NCBI GenBank assembly: GCA_036501625.1
Contig: DASXZY010000069.1
Location: 39,936 to 103,935 of the forward strand
Length of the DNA: 64,000 nt
From: Palsa-1400 sp036501625
GTDB taxonomy: Bacteria > Verrucomicrobiota > Verrucomicrobiia > Limisphaerales > Palsa-1400
Direction: 5' to 3'
Positions 27,853 to 36,637 of the stretch are shown here, in pieces (position 1 is the first letter of the stretch; each line of letters opens with the position of its first letter). A program made the position numbers and the translations under genes. The notes below the pieces were generated by a model that was not told the DNA's origin, did no database searches, and was given only the letters and a program-made list of their open reading frames with translations.

Positions 27853-27885
27853 GGCAAACGATCCAGCTAACGCGTCCCGTTTGCC
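27853..27885. promoter_or_regulatory. Inverted repeat upstream of the TonB receptor operon
   Basis: GGCAAACG at 27853-27860 and CGTTTGCC at 27878-27885 form a perfect 8-bp inverted repeat with a 17-base spacer, centred 37 bases before the receptor start. On the minus strand the proximal arm directly precedes TTATATTAC, which could be a -10 element. The arrangement looks like an operator spanning a promoter. The same 223-bp divergent gap also serves the oxidoreductase gene. Confidence 0.5.
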
Positions 27886-28055
27886 CTCAGGCTTTGCCAT
27901 CAGCCGCCGGTCCCTGTCACGTTGTTGGCAGCGACCCTAAACCACGCTCCTGGTTCTGGCAAAGTAAATGTAACGAATTCGCATCGGCCAAAAACCCGCC
28001 GCACTTTAACATTGAGTCCGGGGCCGCCTTTGCTTTTCAATCACCGCATCGCATT

Positions 28056-29195
28056 ATGAAAAATCTCAACATCGGACTGATCGGCTGCGGTTTCATGGGC
28101 CGCACCCACTCCAACGCCTTCAGCAAGGTCAACCATTTCTTTGACCTCGACTACAAACCTGTCCTCAAAGCCGTTTGCGCGCGCAACAAGGACACCGCCC
28201 GAGCCTTCGCGGCCAAATGGGATTTCGAATCGTTCGAGACCGATTGGCGCAAAATGGTCGAGCGCGAGGACATCGATCTGATTGACATCGCCAGCCCGAA
28301 CGACACCCACGCCGAGATCGCCCTCGCGGCCGCCAAGGCGGGCAAGATGATCATGTGCGAAAAGCCGCTCTCGATGGACGGGCCGCAAGGCAAGATCATG
28401 GCCGCGGCCATTGAGAAGGCCAAGGTGCCGAACATGGTCTGGTACAATTACCGGCGGGTGCCCGCTGTCACGCTGGCCAAGCAATTGATCGACGAAGGCC
28501 GGCTCGGGCGCATCTTCCATTATCGCGCGAAGTTCCTGCAAGATTGGACCATCAGCCCCGAGTTGCCGCAGGGCGGCGCGGGGCTTTGGCGGCTGGATGT
28601 CAAAGTCGCCGGCAGTGGTGTGACGGGAGACTTGCTGGCCCATTGCATTGACACCGCCCTCTGGCTCAACGGGCGGATTGACCGTGTCAACGCCATGACG
28701 GAGACGTTCATCAAAGAGCGCAAGCACAACCTGACGGGCAAGGTGCAATCCGTGGGAATCGACGATGCCTGCGCCTTCCTGGCCCGCTTTGAGAACGGTT
28801 CTCTGGCCACGTTTGAATCAACTCGTTATGCGCGGGGACACAAGGCGCTCTACACGTTCGAGATTAACGGCGAACATGCCTCCATCGCGTGGGACCTGCA
28901 TGATCTGCATCGGTTGCAGTATTTCGATCATCGCGATGAGGGGCGCGTGCGGGGATGGCGTTCCGTGCATGTGACCGACGGCGACCAGCCCTACATGAAG
29001 AACTGGTGGGTGCCAGGACTGCAAATCGGCTACGAGCACACCTTCATCCATCAAGTCGCGGATTTTCTGGAAGGATTGAGCAAGGGCCGTCCCGCCAGCC
29101 CGACGTTTAGAGATGCGCTGGAAACGCAATACGTCTGCGACGCCGTGCTGAAATCAGCGCGAACGCAAAAGTGGGAAAAAGTGCCGCGAAAGTAA
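28056..29195 (+). CDS. Gfo/Idh/MocA-family NAD(P)-dependent oxidoreductase
   Basis: A 379-residue cytoplasmic dehydrogenase. The Rossmann fold nucleotide motif is GLIGCGFMGRTH (residues about 7-18), the family motif MCEKPLSM is near residue 105, and the C-terminal alpha/beta domain is intact. These enzymes oxidise or reduce sugars and inositols. ATG 28056 was chosen; the frame extends 342 bases further upstream, but that part lacks domain features and overlaps the divergent promoter region. It ends 5 bases from a convergent gene for a Gly-rich secreted protein. The substrate is not known. Confidence 0.9.
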   Translation: MKNLNIGLIGCGFMGRTHSNAFSKVNHFFDLDYKPVLKAVCARNKDTARAFAAKWDFESFETDWRKMVEREDIDLIDIASPNDTHAEIALAAAKAGKMIMCEKPLSMDGPQGKIMAAAIEKAKVPNMVWYNYRRVPAVTLAKQLIDEGRLGRIFHYRAKFLQDWTISPELPQGGAGLWRLDVKVAGSGVTGDLLAHCIDTALWLNGRIDRVNAMTETFIKERKHNLTGKVQSVGIDDACAFLARFENGSLATFESTRYARGHKALYTFEINGEHASIAWDLHDLHRLQYFDHRDEGRVRGWRSVHVTDGDQPYMKNWWVPGLQIGYEHTFIHQVADFLEGLSKGRPASPTFRDALETQYVCDAVLKSARTQKWEKVPRK

Positions 29196-29200
29196 GCGGC

Positions 29201-29902
29201 CTACCGATGCCCGCCGCCGTGGCCGCCAAAGCCGCCGCCGTGGCCGCCAAAGCCGCCCCCATGGCCGCCAAAGCCGCCTCCATGGCCGGCGAAGCCTCCG
29301 CCGCCATGAAATCCACGGCCGCCCCAACCCCAGCCGCCAATGATAACCGGGCCGCCATAGTAGTAAGGCCATCCATCGTAATAGGGATAACTGTAATCAT
29401 AAGCCGGATAATCCGGGCCGATCACGGCGGGCGGCGGAGTTGACGGCGCCACGCCATCCTGCGGAGACGGTTGCGGGGCCATCGGGCTGGGCGGAGGCGC
29501 CGGCTGCTGTTGCGGCATTGGCGGCTGCGGCTGGTAGTACGGCTGCATGGCCATTTGCCGCTCTTGCAACTGGCCGTCGCGCTGGATCATGGTCTTGGTA
29601 ATATCCTGCGGCAGGCCCAACGTCTGCAAATAAATGATATTGTCAGCCGTCAGATGATACGGCAGGGATGTGTTATTGATAAAGTTGAGGATCACGTCCT
29701 TGTCGATTCCTCCCTTATACATTTTTAAGACTTCCCCAACGCCAAAAGACAAGGATGGCGCGCGCGAAGGAGCGTTGGTGGCCGCAACAGTCGCGGTCGT
29801 GTTGGTGGTGGAGTTATCCTGGGCGTTGGCGGAGGGGCAAAAGGCGGCGAAGCAAATTCCGGCCGCAGCCGCCACCCGAAAAACCGGCGAACAAATTTTC
29901 AT
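29201..29902 (-). CDS. Secreted protein with Pro/Gln-rich middle and Gly/His-rich repeat tail
   Basis: A 233-residue protein with a signal peptide (MKICSPVFRVAAAAGICFAA). An N-terminal region of about 90 residues after the signal (LSFGVGEVLKMYKGGIDKDV, LQTLGLPQDITKTMIQRDGQ) is helical and may be a distinct domain. It is followed by a Pro/Gln-rich linker, a Tyr-rich stretch (PDYPAYDYSYPYYDGWPYYY) and a tail of GGGFGGH repeats. Low-complexity tails of this kind are found in surface or biofilm proteins, and the histidines could bind metal. ATG 29902 was chosen because it starts the signal peptide. Confidence 0.75.
   Translation of the reverse strand: MKICSPVFRVAAAAGICFAAFCPSANAQDNSTTNTTATVAATNAPSRAPSLSFGVGEVLKMYKGGIDKDVILNFINNTSLPYHLTADNIIYLQTLGLPQDITKTMIQRDGQLQERQMAMQPYYQPQPPMPQQQPAPPPSPMAPQPSPQDGVAPSTPPPAVIGPDYPAYDYSYPYYDGWPYYYGGPVIIGGWGWGGRGFHGGGGFAGHGGGFGGHGGGFGGHGGGFGGHGGGHR
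29210..29293. repeat. Four 21-bp tandem repeats coding GGGFGGH units
   Basis: Four consecutive 21-base units at 29210-29230, 29231-29251, 29252-29272 and 29273-29293 differ at only a few positions. On the minus strand each codes for seven residues of the type FGGHGGG. The unit length keeps the frame, so copy-number change by slippage would lengthen or shorten the protein tail without breaking it. Confidence 0.85.
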
Positions 29903-30039
29903 TTTCTCTATTCCTTTGATCCAGCGATGCCGGACCGCCCCTAACCTGCATCGCAAATCGCTTCTGAGCAAGCCCTTTCTGGCCGGCAGCAACGTTCCCT
30001 CTCGACATCATTGCGGCGCGCCACCATAATCGGGGCGCC

Positions 30040-30408
30040 ATGCAACATTCGCCTGCATTTTTAAAAGTGGTCAATGAAGTCCGTCCTCGCATCCGCGAAG
30101 TCACGGTGGAGCAGGCGCGCCAGCGAATGGCCGCCAACCCCCAGTTGGTTTTGATTGACGTGCGGGAGGATGGCGAGTGGACGGCCGGCCATGCCTCCGA
30201 GGCCATTCACTTGGGCAAAGGCATTTTGGAACGCGACATCGAAAGAACCGTTCCTGATCCCGATACCGAATGCATTCTCTACTGCGGCGGCGGGTACCGT
30301 TCAGCGCTCTCGGCCGAAGTGGCTCAGCGCATGGGCTATAAAAACGTCGCCTCTCTCATTGGCGGTTACAGAGCCATGACGGCGGCGAATTGGCCGCTCA
30401 CGGCCTGA
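30040..30408 (+). CDS. Rhodanese-like domain protein
   Basis: A 122-residue single-domain sulfurtransferase. LVLIDVREDGEWTAGHASEA matches the rhodanese substrate-side segment, and the active-site loop is YCGGGYRSALSA with the persulfide-forming cysteine near residue 86. Such proteins transfer sulfur or serve in thiol chemistry in the cytoplasm; the exact acceptor is unknown. No signal peptide is present. It lies 70 bases upstream of the efflux operon on the same strand and might share its transcript, although functions do not obviously match. Confidence 0.9.
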   Translation: MQHSPAFLKVVNEVRPRIREVTVEQARQRMAANPQLVLIDVREDGEWTAGHASEAIHLGKGILERDIERTVPDPDTECILYCGGGYRSALSAEVAQRMGYKNVASLIGGYRAMTAANWPLTA

Positions 30409-30478
30409 AATCCACGGCGCGAACGCCAATCTGAAACGTTTCGCGGCGAGAGTTGTCTATTACTTTTTTAGAGGAACA

Positions 30479-31831
30479 ATGGCAAACAACAAAAGTAAAA
30501 GCGAACGGAAGATCATCATCTTTTCGATCATCGGTCTTTTGGTCGTGGCAGGCGGAGTGGCCAGCCGATTCAACAAAGGAACGCCTCCCATTGCCGTCGC
30601 CGCCGAGAAAGTCACACGGCGCAATATTACCGAAACGGTGGTCGCCAACGGCAAAATCGAGCCGGTGCTGCAAGTCAACATGAGTCCCGAGGTCTCCGGC
30701 GAAATCATCGTCCTGAACGTTAAGGAAGGGCAAAACGTCAACAAAGGAGATTTGCTCTTTAAAATCAAGCCGGACAATTACGTTGCGGCGCGCGATTCGG
30801 CGAAGGCTAATTACAACTCCTCCGTGGCCAACCGCGAAACGGCCAAGGCCAACCTGGCCAAAGCCGATTTGGAGTTCAAACGCAACCAGGCCCTGTTCAA
30901 GGACAACCTGATTTCCGAATCGGACTTCCTGACGGCCAAGACCACCGACGACGTGGCCAAATCCACCCTTGATGGCGCCGCCGAGCAAATCAGCATTGCC
31001 AAAGCGCAATTGGATTCCGCCGAAGCCGACCTCTCCAAAACCACGGTTTACTCGCCCTTGACCGGCACAGTCAGCAAATTGAATTCCGAACTGGGCGAAC
31101 GGGTCGTCGGCACGGCGCAAATGGCGGGCACAGAGATCATGACGGTGGCGGACCTTCACAACATGGAGGCGCGAGTGGATATTGGCGAGATCGACGTCCC
31201 CCTGATCAAGCTGGCGCAAAAGGCCAGCCTCGAAGTCGATTCGTTCAAAGACCAAAAGTTCAATGGCGTGGTGACGTTGATCGCCGACTCGGCAAATAAC
31301 AACGACACCAGTTCCGCCGCCGCCACTGCCGCCTCGACGACGAGCACGGAGGCGACCAAGTTCCAAGTGCGAATTCTCCTTTCGGAGAAGGAGCGCTTTC
31401 TGCCGGGCATGTCGGTGACGGCCAACATTGAAACCCGCTACCGCTCCAACGTGCTGACGGTGCCCATTCAAAGCGTGACGACCCGCATTCCAACCAACGG
31501 CCTCCCCGGCGCCGCGACCAACGCGGTGGGAACCAACACGATGGCAACCAACTCAGCCTCCACGAATTCCGCGGCCAAAAAGGCGGACGAGCCGCCCAAG
31601 CCGATTGAGGTTGTCTTTGTGGTGGATGGCGATCACGTCAAAGAAGTGCCTGTCAAACGCGGAATCAGCGATGACAACTACGTCGAAATTGTTGACGGAT
31701 TAAAGGAAGGGCAGCAAGTGGTTTCCGGCGGCTACAAGGCGATCAATCGCGATCTGGAGGACGGCAAGAAAGTTGAAGTCAATGCCGCGGCCGCAGGCCA
31801 GGACAAGGACAAGGAGAAGAAAAGCTACTAA
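30479..31831 (+). CDS. macA: Membrane fusion protein of a MacA-type efflux system
   Basis: A 450-residue periplasmic adaptor. An N-terminal membrane anchor (residues about 12-31, IIIFSIIGLLVVAGG) precedes a biotinyl-lipoyl half motif (ANGKIEPVLQVNMSPEVSGE), a long alpha hairpin (about 95-185), the second lipoyl half (KTTVYSPLTGTVSKLNSELG) and a beta-barrel domain. It would link the inner-membrane ABC transporter with TolC. A Thr/Ala/Asn-rich insert near residues 340-370 is unusual. GAGGA at 30471-30475 lies just 3 bases before the start, closer than normal. The next gene begins 15 bases after its stop. Confidence 0.92.
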   Translation: MANNKSKSERKIIIFSIIGLLVVAGGVASRFNKGTPPIAVAAEKVTRRNITETVVANGKIEPVLQVNMSPEVSGEIIVLNVKEGQNVNKGDLLFKIKPDNYVAARDSAKANYNSSVANRETAKANLAKADLEFKRNQALFKDNLISESDFLTAKTTDDVAKSTLDGAAEQISIAKAQLDSAEADLSKTTVYSPLTGTVSKLNSELGERVVGTAQMAGTEIMTVADLHNMEARVDIGEIDVPLIKLAQKASLEVDSFKDQKFNGVVTLIADSANNNDTSSAAATAASTTSTEATKFQVRILLSEKERFLPGMSVTANIETRYRSNVLTVPIQSVTTRIPTNGLPGAATNAVGTNTMATNSASTNSAAKKADEPPKPIEVVFVVDGDHVKEVPVKRGISDDNYVEIVDGLKEGQQVVSGGYKAINRDLEDGKKVEVNAAAAGQDKDKEKKSY

Positions 31832-31846
31832 CCAGGAGCGCGCGCC

Positions 31847-32542
31847 GTGAGCCTAATCCGACTCCAGAAAGTCTCCCGGCTCTATGAAATGGGAGGAGAA
31901 ACGATCCACGCCCTGCGTGAGATTTCCCTTGAGGTCGAGCGCGGGGAATACGTGGCCATCATGGGGCCGTCCGGCTCGGGAAAGTCCACCTTGATGAACC
32001 TGCTGGGCTGCCTGGATACCTGCACTTCCGGCGACTACGAGTTGAACGGCACCAACGTCAGTGAGTTGAACGACAACCGGCTGGCGGAAATCCGCAATCG
32101 TGAAATCGGCTTCGTTTTCCAAACGTTCAACCTCCTGCCGCGCGCCAACGCCTTGCGCAATGTCGAATTGCCCCTGATTTACGCCGGCATCCCTGCCGGG
32201 GACCGCAAGCGCATCGCCATCGAGGCCCTGACAAGCGTCGGCCTGGGCGACCGCATGCAGCACAAGCCCAACGAAATGTCCGGCGGCCAGCGCCAGCGCG
32301 TCGCCATTGCCCGCGCCCTCGTCAATTCGCCCTCGATCATTTTGGCGGATGAGCCGACGGGCAACCTGGACTCCAAAACCGGCGACGAAATCATGGTTCT
32401 GTTGCGCCATCTTTCCGACAAGGGAAACACCATTTTCGTCGTCACTCACGAGGAAGACATCGCGCGCCATGCCCGCCGCATCATTCGCATCCGCGACGGG
32501 CTGATCGCGGACGATTCCGAAAACAAAAACGGGACGCCGTGA
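31847..32542 (+). CDS. macB: ABC transporter ATP-binding subunit of MacB/LolD type
   Basis: A 231-residue ATPase that drives the efflux permeases. Walker A is GPSGSGKST (residues about 40-48), the Q-loop lies in FVFQTFNLLPR, the signature is MSGGQRQRVAIARAL, Walker B is IILADEPTGNLDS, and the switch His is in VVTHEED. The GTG start at 31847 is supported by AGGAG at 31833-31837. Its stop overlaps the first permease start in a GTGA tetrad, indicating translational coupling. In canonical MacB this domain is fused to the permease; here it is a separate polypeptide. Confidence 0.94.
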   Translation: MSLIRLQKVSRLYEMGGETIHALREISLEVERGEYVAIMGPSGSGKSTLMNLLGCLDTCTSGDYELNGTNVSELNDNRLAEIRNREIGFVFQTFNLLPRANALRNVELPLIYAGIPAGDRKRIAIEALTSVGLGDRMQHKPNEMSGGQRQRVAIARALVNSPSIILADEPTGNLDSKTGDEIMVLLRHLSDKGNTIFVVTHEEDIARHARRIIRIRDGLIADDSENKNGTP

Positions 32543-33777
32543 GAATCCTTCTCGAATTCAAGGAGAGCCTGCTCATTGCCTGGGACGCCGTGCGCGCCAA
32601 CAAAATGCGCTCGGTGCTGACGACCCTGGGCATCATCATCGGCATTGTGACGGTGACCTCCATGGCGACGGCCGTCGACGCATTGAACCGCGCGTTCCAT
32701 GACAGCATTTCCGTCCTTGGGGCGGACGTTCTATTTGTCAGCAAGATGGATTGGCAGATTAATTCAGAGGCGCAATGGATCGCGGAGAATCATCGCCCGG
32801 ATGTCACCCTGGAACAGGTGCATAGGGTGGAAAAACAAATGCTGATGGCCAGCGCGATCGCGCCCGCCGTCGGCTCTCAGCGGCCCGTGTCCTACAAAAA
32901 CCGCCGGGCCGGCCGCGTGCAAATCATCGGCACGACCGACCAGTTTTTGACCACCAGCGGCTTCAACATCGCCGTGGGCCGGTTCATGACGGCATCCGAA
33001 GTCGAGGGAGGGCGCCCGGTTTGCGTGATCGGCAACGACGTGGCGACCAATCTCTTTCAATCGGAATCGCCGTTGCATAAGAAAATTAAAATCGCCGAGC
33101 GGCAATTGGAAGTCATCGGCGTGCTGGAAAAGCGCGGGAGTTTCTTGGGCATGGAAAGCTTTGACAACGAGGTGATTCTGCCGGTGTCGCAGTTTGTCTT
33201 CAGTTATTGGCGGCATCCTACTTTTGAAATCCAGGTCAAGGTTCGCAACATCGAACACCTGGACGATGCCAAGGAGGAGTTGCGCGGCCTCGTGCGCAAA
33301 ATTCGGCACGTCCTTCCAGCCGACCCCGATAACTTCGCCATCAACCAGCAGGAGCAATTCATCGCCACGTTTGACAAGGTCACGGGAACCATCGCGGCGG
33401 TCGGGTTGCTGATCACCGGCATGTCGCTGTTCGTGGGCGGGATCGGCATCATGAACATTATGTTTGTCTCGGTGGCGGAGCGGACGCGCGAGATCGGCGT
33501 GCGCAAGGCCATCGGCGCCAAGAGGCGCACCATCCTCCTGCAATTTCTCATAGAAGCGGCCTCCATCTGCATGTTGGGCGGCCTGGCCGGATTGGGCATC
33601 ACCTACGCGCTGACGCTGCTGGTGGCGGGCGCCTTCCCTTACTTTCCCATAAAGATGTCCATGCCGGTCATGGGCCTGGCTCTCTTGATGTCCATTCTGA
33701 CTGGGGTCATCTCCGGTTTCCTGCCGGCCTGGCGCGCCGCCCGCATGAATCCGGTCGATGCCTTGCGCAACGAGTAA
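32539..33777 (+). CDS. MacB-like ABC permease (first of two)
   Basis: A 412-residue inner-membrane permease. One helix near residues 25-47 (MRSVLTTLGIIIGIVTVTSM) is followed by a MacB_PCD periplasmic domain of about 220 residues and then an FtsX domain with three helices; the conserved GIGIMNIMFVSVAERTREIG and the AARMNPVDALRNE tail are clear. It would move substrates from the periplasm toward TolC. The GTG start overlaps the ATPase stop by 4 bases. The second permease starts 11 bases after it, so the transporter is probably a heterodimer of the two rather than a homodimer. Confidence 0.93.
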   Translation: MRILLEFKESLLIAWDAVRANKMRSVLTTLGIIIGIVTVTSMATAVDALNRAFHDSISVLGADVLFVSKMDWQINSEAQWIAENHRPDVTLEQVHRVEKQMLMASAIAPAVGSQRPVSYKNRRAGRVQIIGTTDQFLTTSGFNIAVGRFMTASEVEGGRPVCVIGNDVATNLFQSESPLHKKIKIAERQLEVIGVLEKRGSFLGMESFDNEVILPVSQFVFSYWRHPTFEIQVKVRNIEHLDDAKEELRGLVRKIRHVLPADPDNFAINQQEQFIATFDKVTGTIAAVGLLITGMSLFVGGIGIMNIMFVSVAERTREIGVRKAIGAKRRTILLQFLIEAASICMLGGLAGLGITYALTLLVAGAFPYFPIKMSMPVMGLALLMSILTGVISGFLPAWRAARMNPVDALRNE

Positions 33778-33788
33778 CGGATGCCGCC

Positions 33789-35051
33789 ATGAAATTACTG
33801 AGCACCCTGCGCGCGGAGTTAAAGGACAGCTTCATCATGGCTTTGACTGCCATTGTCGCGCACAAACTCCGCTCCGCCCTCACGCTGCTCGGCATCCTCG
33901 TTGGCGTGTTCTCGATCATCGTCGTGATGACCTCCATGCGGGCCATGCAGCAAAAAATCGAGTCCGACCTCAATCAACTGGGCGGCCAAACCTTCGTCAT
34001 CCAGACTTGGTCGCAACTCCATTTTGAAGGCAACGGCAGCGAGCAAAGTTACTGGCGGCGCAAGAGAATCGGCCTCGATCAAGCCAAGGAATTCGCCCGC
34101 CGCGCCACCCTGCCCCTCAGCGTCGGCGTGGAGGACGGCGGGGCGGTCAATGGGGAGATCATTTCGCGCTACGCCAAAAGCCAGCCCAGCGTGGCCATTT
34201 CCGGCGAGACACCCGGCAGTTTTCCGGCGCAGAACTGGGTCGTCGCGCAGGGCCGCGGTTTGCTCGATTCCGATTTGGACAGCTTGCGCGATGTGTGCGT
34301 GCTCGGCTCCGCGCTGGCCGATGATTTGTTTCCCTTCGGTTCGCCGCTGGGAGAAAAGATTTCCGTCAACGGCATTAAATATACCGTGGTGGGCGTTCTT
34401 GAAGCCAAGGGCAGCATGCAAGGAGGCCGCGAAGATCAATTCGCCATCATTCCCATTACGACCTGCGTCACGCGTTACGAGGACAAACGCTGGCTCAACT
34501 TGAGCATTCTCGTGCAGGCGCGCGGCCCGGCCGAGTACGACGCCACTGTCGATCAGGCGCGCGGGATCATGCGCCAACTGCGCAAAGACCCGCCAGGCAA
34601 ACCGGACGACTTCGAGATTTTTTCCAACGATTCGCTCATCGAACAAATGAAATCCTTCACTTACAATATCCGCATGGGCATCAGCCTGGTCAGTTCGATT
34701 GCCCTGTTGGCGGCCGGCATCGGCATCATGAACATCATGCTCGTCTCCGTAACGGAACGGACGCGCGAGATCGGCATCCGCCGCGCCATCGGCGCCAAGA
34801 AGCGGACGATCATGGCGCAGTTCATTCTGGAAGCGGTTGTGCTGTGTGAAGTCGGAGGCATCGTCGGCGTGGCGCTGGGCGTAGCCGGCGGCGATATACT
34901 CGCCTTGCTCATGCACTTGCCTAAAGTCCTGCCGATCGACTGGGTGCTGATCGGTTTGGGAATTTGCTCGCTGGTCGGAATTATTTTTGGCACATACCCC
35001 GCCTATAAAGCGGCCCATTTGGACCCGATTGAATCCTTGCGCTATGAGTGA
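33789..35051 (+). CDS. MacB-like ABC permease (second of two)
   Basis: A 420-residue paralogue of the preceding permease with the same layout: helix at about residues 30-52 (LRSALTLLGILVGVFSIIVV), periplasmic MacB_PCD domain, and an FtsX domain with GIGIMNIMLVSVTERTREIG and the ending AAHLDPIESLRYE. The two permeases are similar in the membrane parts and differ mainly in the periplasmic domain, consistent with an obligate pair. ATG 33789 lies 11 bases after the preceding stop. TolC follows after 19 bases. Confidence 0.93.
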   Translation: MKLLSTLRAELKDSFIMALTAIVAHKLRSALTLLGILVGVFSIIVVMTSMRAMQQKIESDLNQLGGQTFVIQTWSQLHFEGNGSEQSYWRRKRIGLDQAKEFARRATLPLSVGVEDGGAVNGEIISRYAKSQPSVAISGETPGSFPAQNWVVAQGRGLLDSDLDSLRDVCVLGSALADDLFPFGSPLGEKISVNGIKYTVVGVLEAKGSMQGGREDQFAIIPITTCVTRYEDKRWLNLSILVQARGPAEYDATVDQARGIMRQLRKDPPGKPDDFEIFSNDSLIEQMKSFTYNIRMGISLVSSIALLAAGIGIMNIMLVSVTERTREIGIRRAIGAKKRTIMAQFILEAVVLCEVGGIVGVALGVAGGDILALLMHLPKVLPIDWVLIGLGICSLVGIIFGTYPAYKAAHLDPIESLRYE

Positions 35052-35070
35052 CAGCGATCTCTAGCTTTTT

Positions 35071-36585
35071 ATGTTTCCCCGCATGACAACCTTTGCCATT
35101 TCCGCCGCGCTGGCCGCGGCTTTGCTCGCGGGCGGCCCGGACGCTTCCGCCCAAAACACAACGCCTCCGCCCGGGACCAATTGGGTCGTCAGCAGCGACG
35201 ACCTGATCCTGATCGCGCTGTCAAACAACCTGAGCATCCGGATCAGCCAGATTCAGCCGCAAGTGGACCGGTTTAGCCTGGATGGACTTTACGGCGCTTA
35301 CCAACCGGCCTTCACGGCAAGCGCGACCCATACCTACGACGCTTTTCCCCCCGGCATTTTCACCCAGGCGGGATTGGTCTATCCGTCCACCACCGAACAA
35401 ATCAACTCCTACACCCCGGGGTTAAGCGGTTTTGCTCCCTGGGGCCTTTCTTACAGCTTCAACGGTCCGTTCCAGGAGCAAAACGTGTCCGGCGCGCCCG
35501 ACCTTTACAACAGTTCGCCCAGCGTCACGCTAAGCCAGCCTTTGCTCAAGAATCTTTGGATTGACAACACGCGCTATCAAATCTCCCTGGCCAAAACGAC
35601 TCTCAAGGTCGATCAATTGGCGCTGATGACCCAGATCATGACAGTGGTCAACAATATCAAATTGGCCTACTACACCCTCATTTTGGACCGCGAGTTGGTT
35701 GCGGTGCAGGAAATGGCCGTCAAGCTGGCGGAGGAAACCGCGCATCAGGATGAGCAAAAGGTGAAGGCTGGCGCCGAAGCGCCGTTGGGCGCCAAACAAT
35801 CCGAATCCCAAGCTGCCTCCGCCCGCACAGACCTCTTCACCGCCCGCGCCACTCTGAGAACCCAGGAGCTGGTCATGTGGAGCCTCCTGGCTTTTCCGCG
35901 CCGCGATTGGACTGGCGTCACGCTGACGCCTGCCGAGCAATTGATCGCCGTGCCGGAGAATCCCGACGTCAGGGAATGCTGGCATACCGCCTTTGAGAAA
36001 AGACCCGACATGCTTCAGGCAAAGTTAAGGGCGCAGGCCCAGCATGTGCTCCTCAAGCTGGACTTCAACCAGTTGCTGCCGGAGGTCGATTTGGTGGGCA
36101 GTTATGGCCGCAATGCAACCGAGCTTACGGTTGAACATAACCTGGAAACCATCCGCCGCGGCACCTTCCCAACTTATTCCTACGGAGTCACCATGACCGT
36201 GCCTTTGGGCAACAGCGGGGCCCGCGACCGGTACAAAGCCGACAAGGCCAACCTGCAAGTGTTCGAATTGCAAATCAAGCAGGTCGAGCAAAGCATCATT
36301 CCCGCGGTCATGAATGACATCTCCAAGATCAAGACCGACTTCCTGAAGGTCGGGTCTTCCCGCGAGGCGCGGATGTATGCCGAAGAGGCCCTGGAAGGGG
36401 AACAGGTCAAATTGCAGCGCGGCAGCAGCACCAGTTTCTTCGTGCTGCAGGACCAGCAGACGCTGACGTCCCGGCGCTCGGATGAGATTCAAGCGCTGGC
36501 CAGTTATAATATTGATCTTGACCAACTCGCCTTCGACGAAGGAATCATCCTCGACCGCAACCACATTAACTTGCGGCTGCGGTAG
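35071..36585 (+). CDS. TolC-family outer-membrane efflux protein
   Basis: A 504-residue outer-membrane channel subunit with a signal peptide (residues about 1-27, ending ASAQN). Two tandem long-helix repeats are visible, the second opening with ECWHTAFEKRPDMLQAKLRA, and TVPLGNSGARDRYKADKANL follows a barrel strand. Such proteins form a trimeric duct that spans the outer membrane and periplasm. It completes the MacA-ABC-permease-permease-TolC set. The last codon is followed by a Rho-independent terminator, so this is the operon end. Confidence 0.9.
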   Translation: MFPRMTTFAISAALAAALLAGGPDASAQNTTPPPGTNWVVSSDDLILIALSNNLSIRISQIQPQVDRFSLDGLYGAYQPAFTASATHTYDAFPPGIFTQAGLVYPSTTEQINSYTPGLSGFAPWGLSYSFNGPFQEQNVSGAPDLYNSSPSVTLSQPLLKNLWIDNTRYQISLAKTTLKVDQLALMTQIMTVVNNIKLAYYTLILDRELVAVQEMAVKLAEETAHQDEQKVKAGAEAPLGAKQSESQAASARTDLFTARATLRTQELVMWSLLAFPRRDWTGVTLTPAEQLIAVPENPDVRECWHTAFEKRPDMLQAKLRAQAQHVLLKLDFNQLLPEVDLVGSYGRNATELTVEHNLETIRRGTFPTYSYGVTMTVPLGNSGARDRYKADKANLQVFELQIKQVEQSIIPAVMNDISKIKTDFLKVGSSREARMYAEEALEGEQVKLQRGSSTSFFVLQDQQTLTSRRSDEIQALASYNIDLDQLAFDEGIILDRNHINLRLR

Positions 36586-36602
36586 AATTTTTGCTGTTTT
36601 CC

Positions 36603-36625
36603 TGGCGCGGTTGCGCCATTTTCTT
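36603..36625 (+). terminator. Rho-independent terminator of the efflux operon
   Basis: TGGCGC at 36603-36608, loop GGTT, then GCGCCA at 36613-36618 followed by TTTTCTT. This is a 6-bp GC-rich stem with a tetraloop and a T-tract, 17 bases after the TolC stop. The next gene, rhomboid protease, begins only 13 bases later, so it must have its own promoter or depend on readthrough. Confidence 0.75.
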
Positions 36626-36637
36626 AAGTCGCGCGCT

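Noticed and set aside
29210..29293. Tandem repeats as a possible CRISPR array
   Set aside because: Units are directly adjacent with no spacers, and they code for Gly/His repeats in a clear gene.
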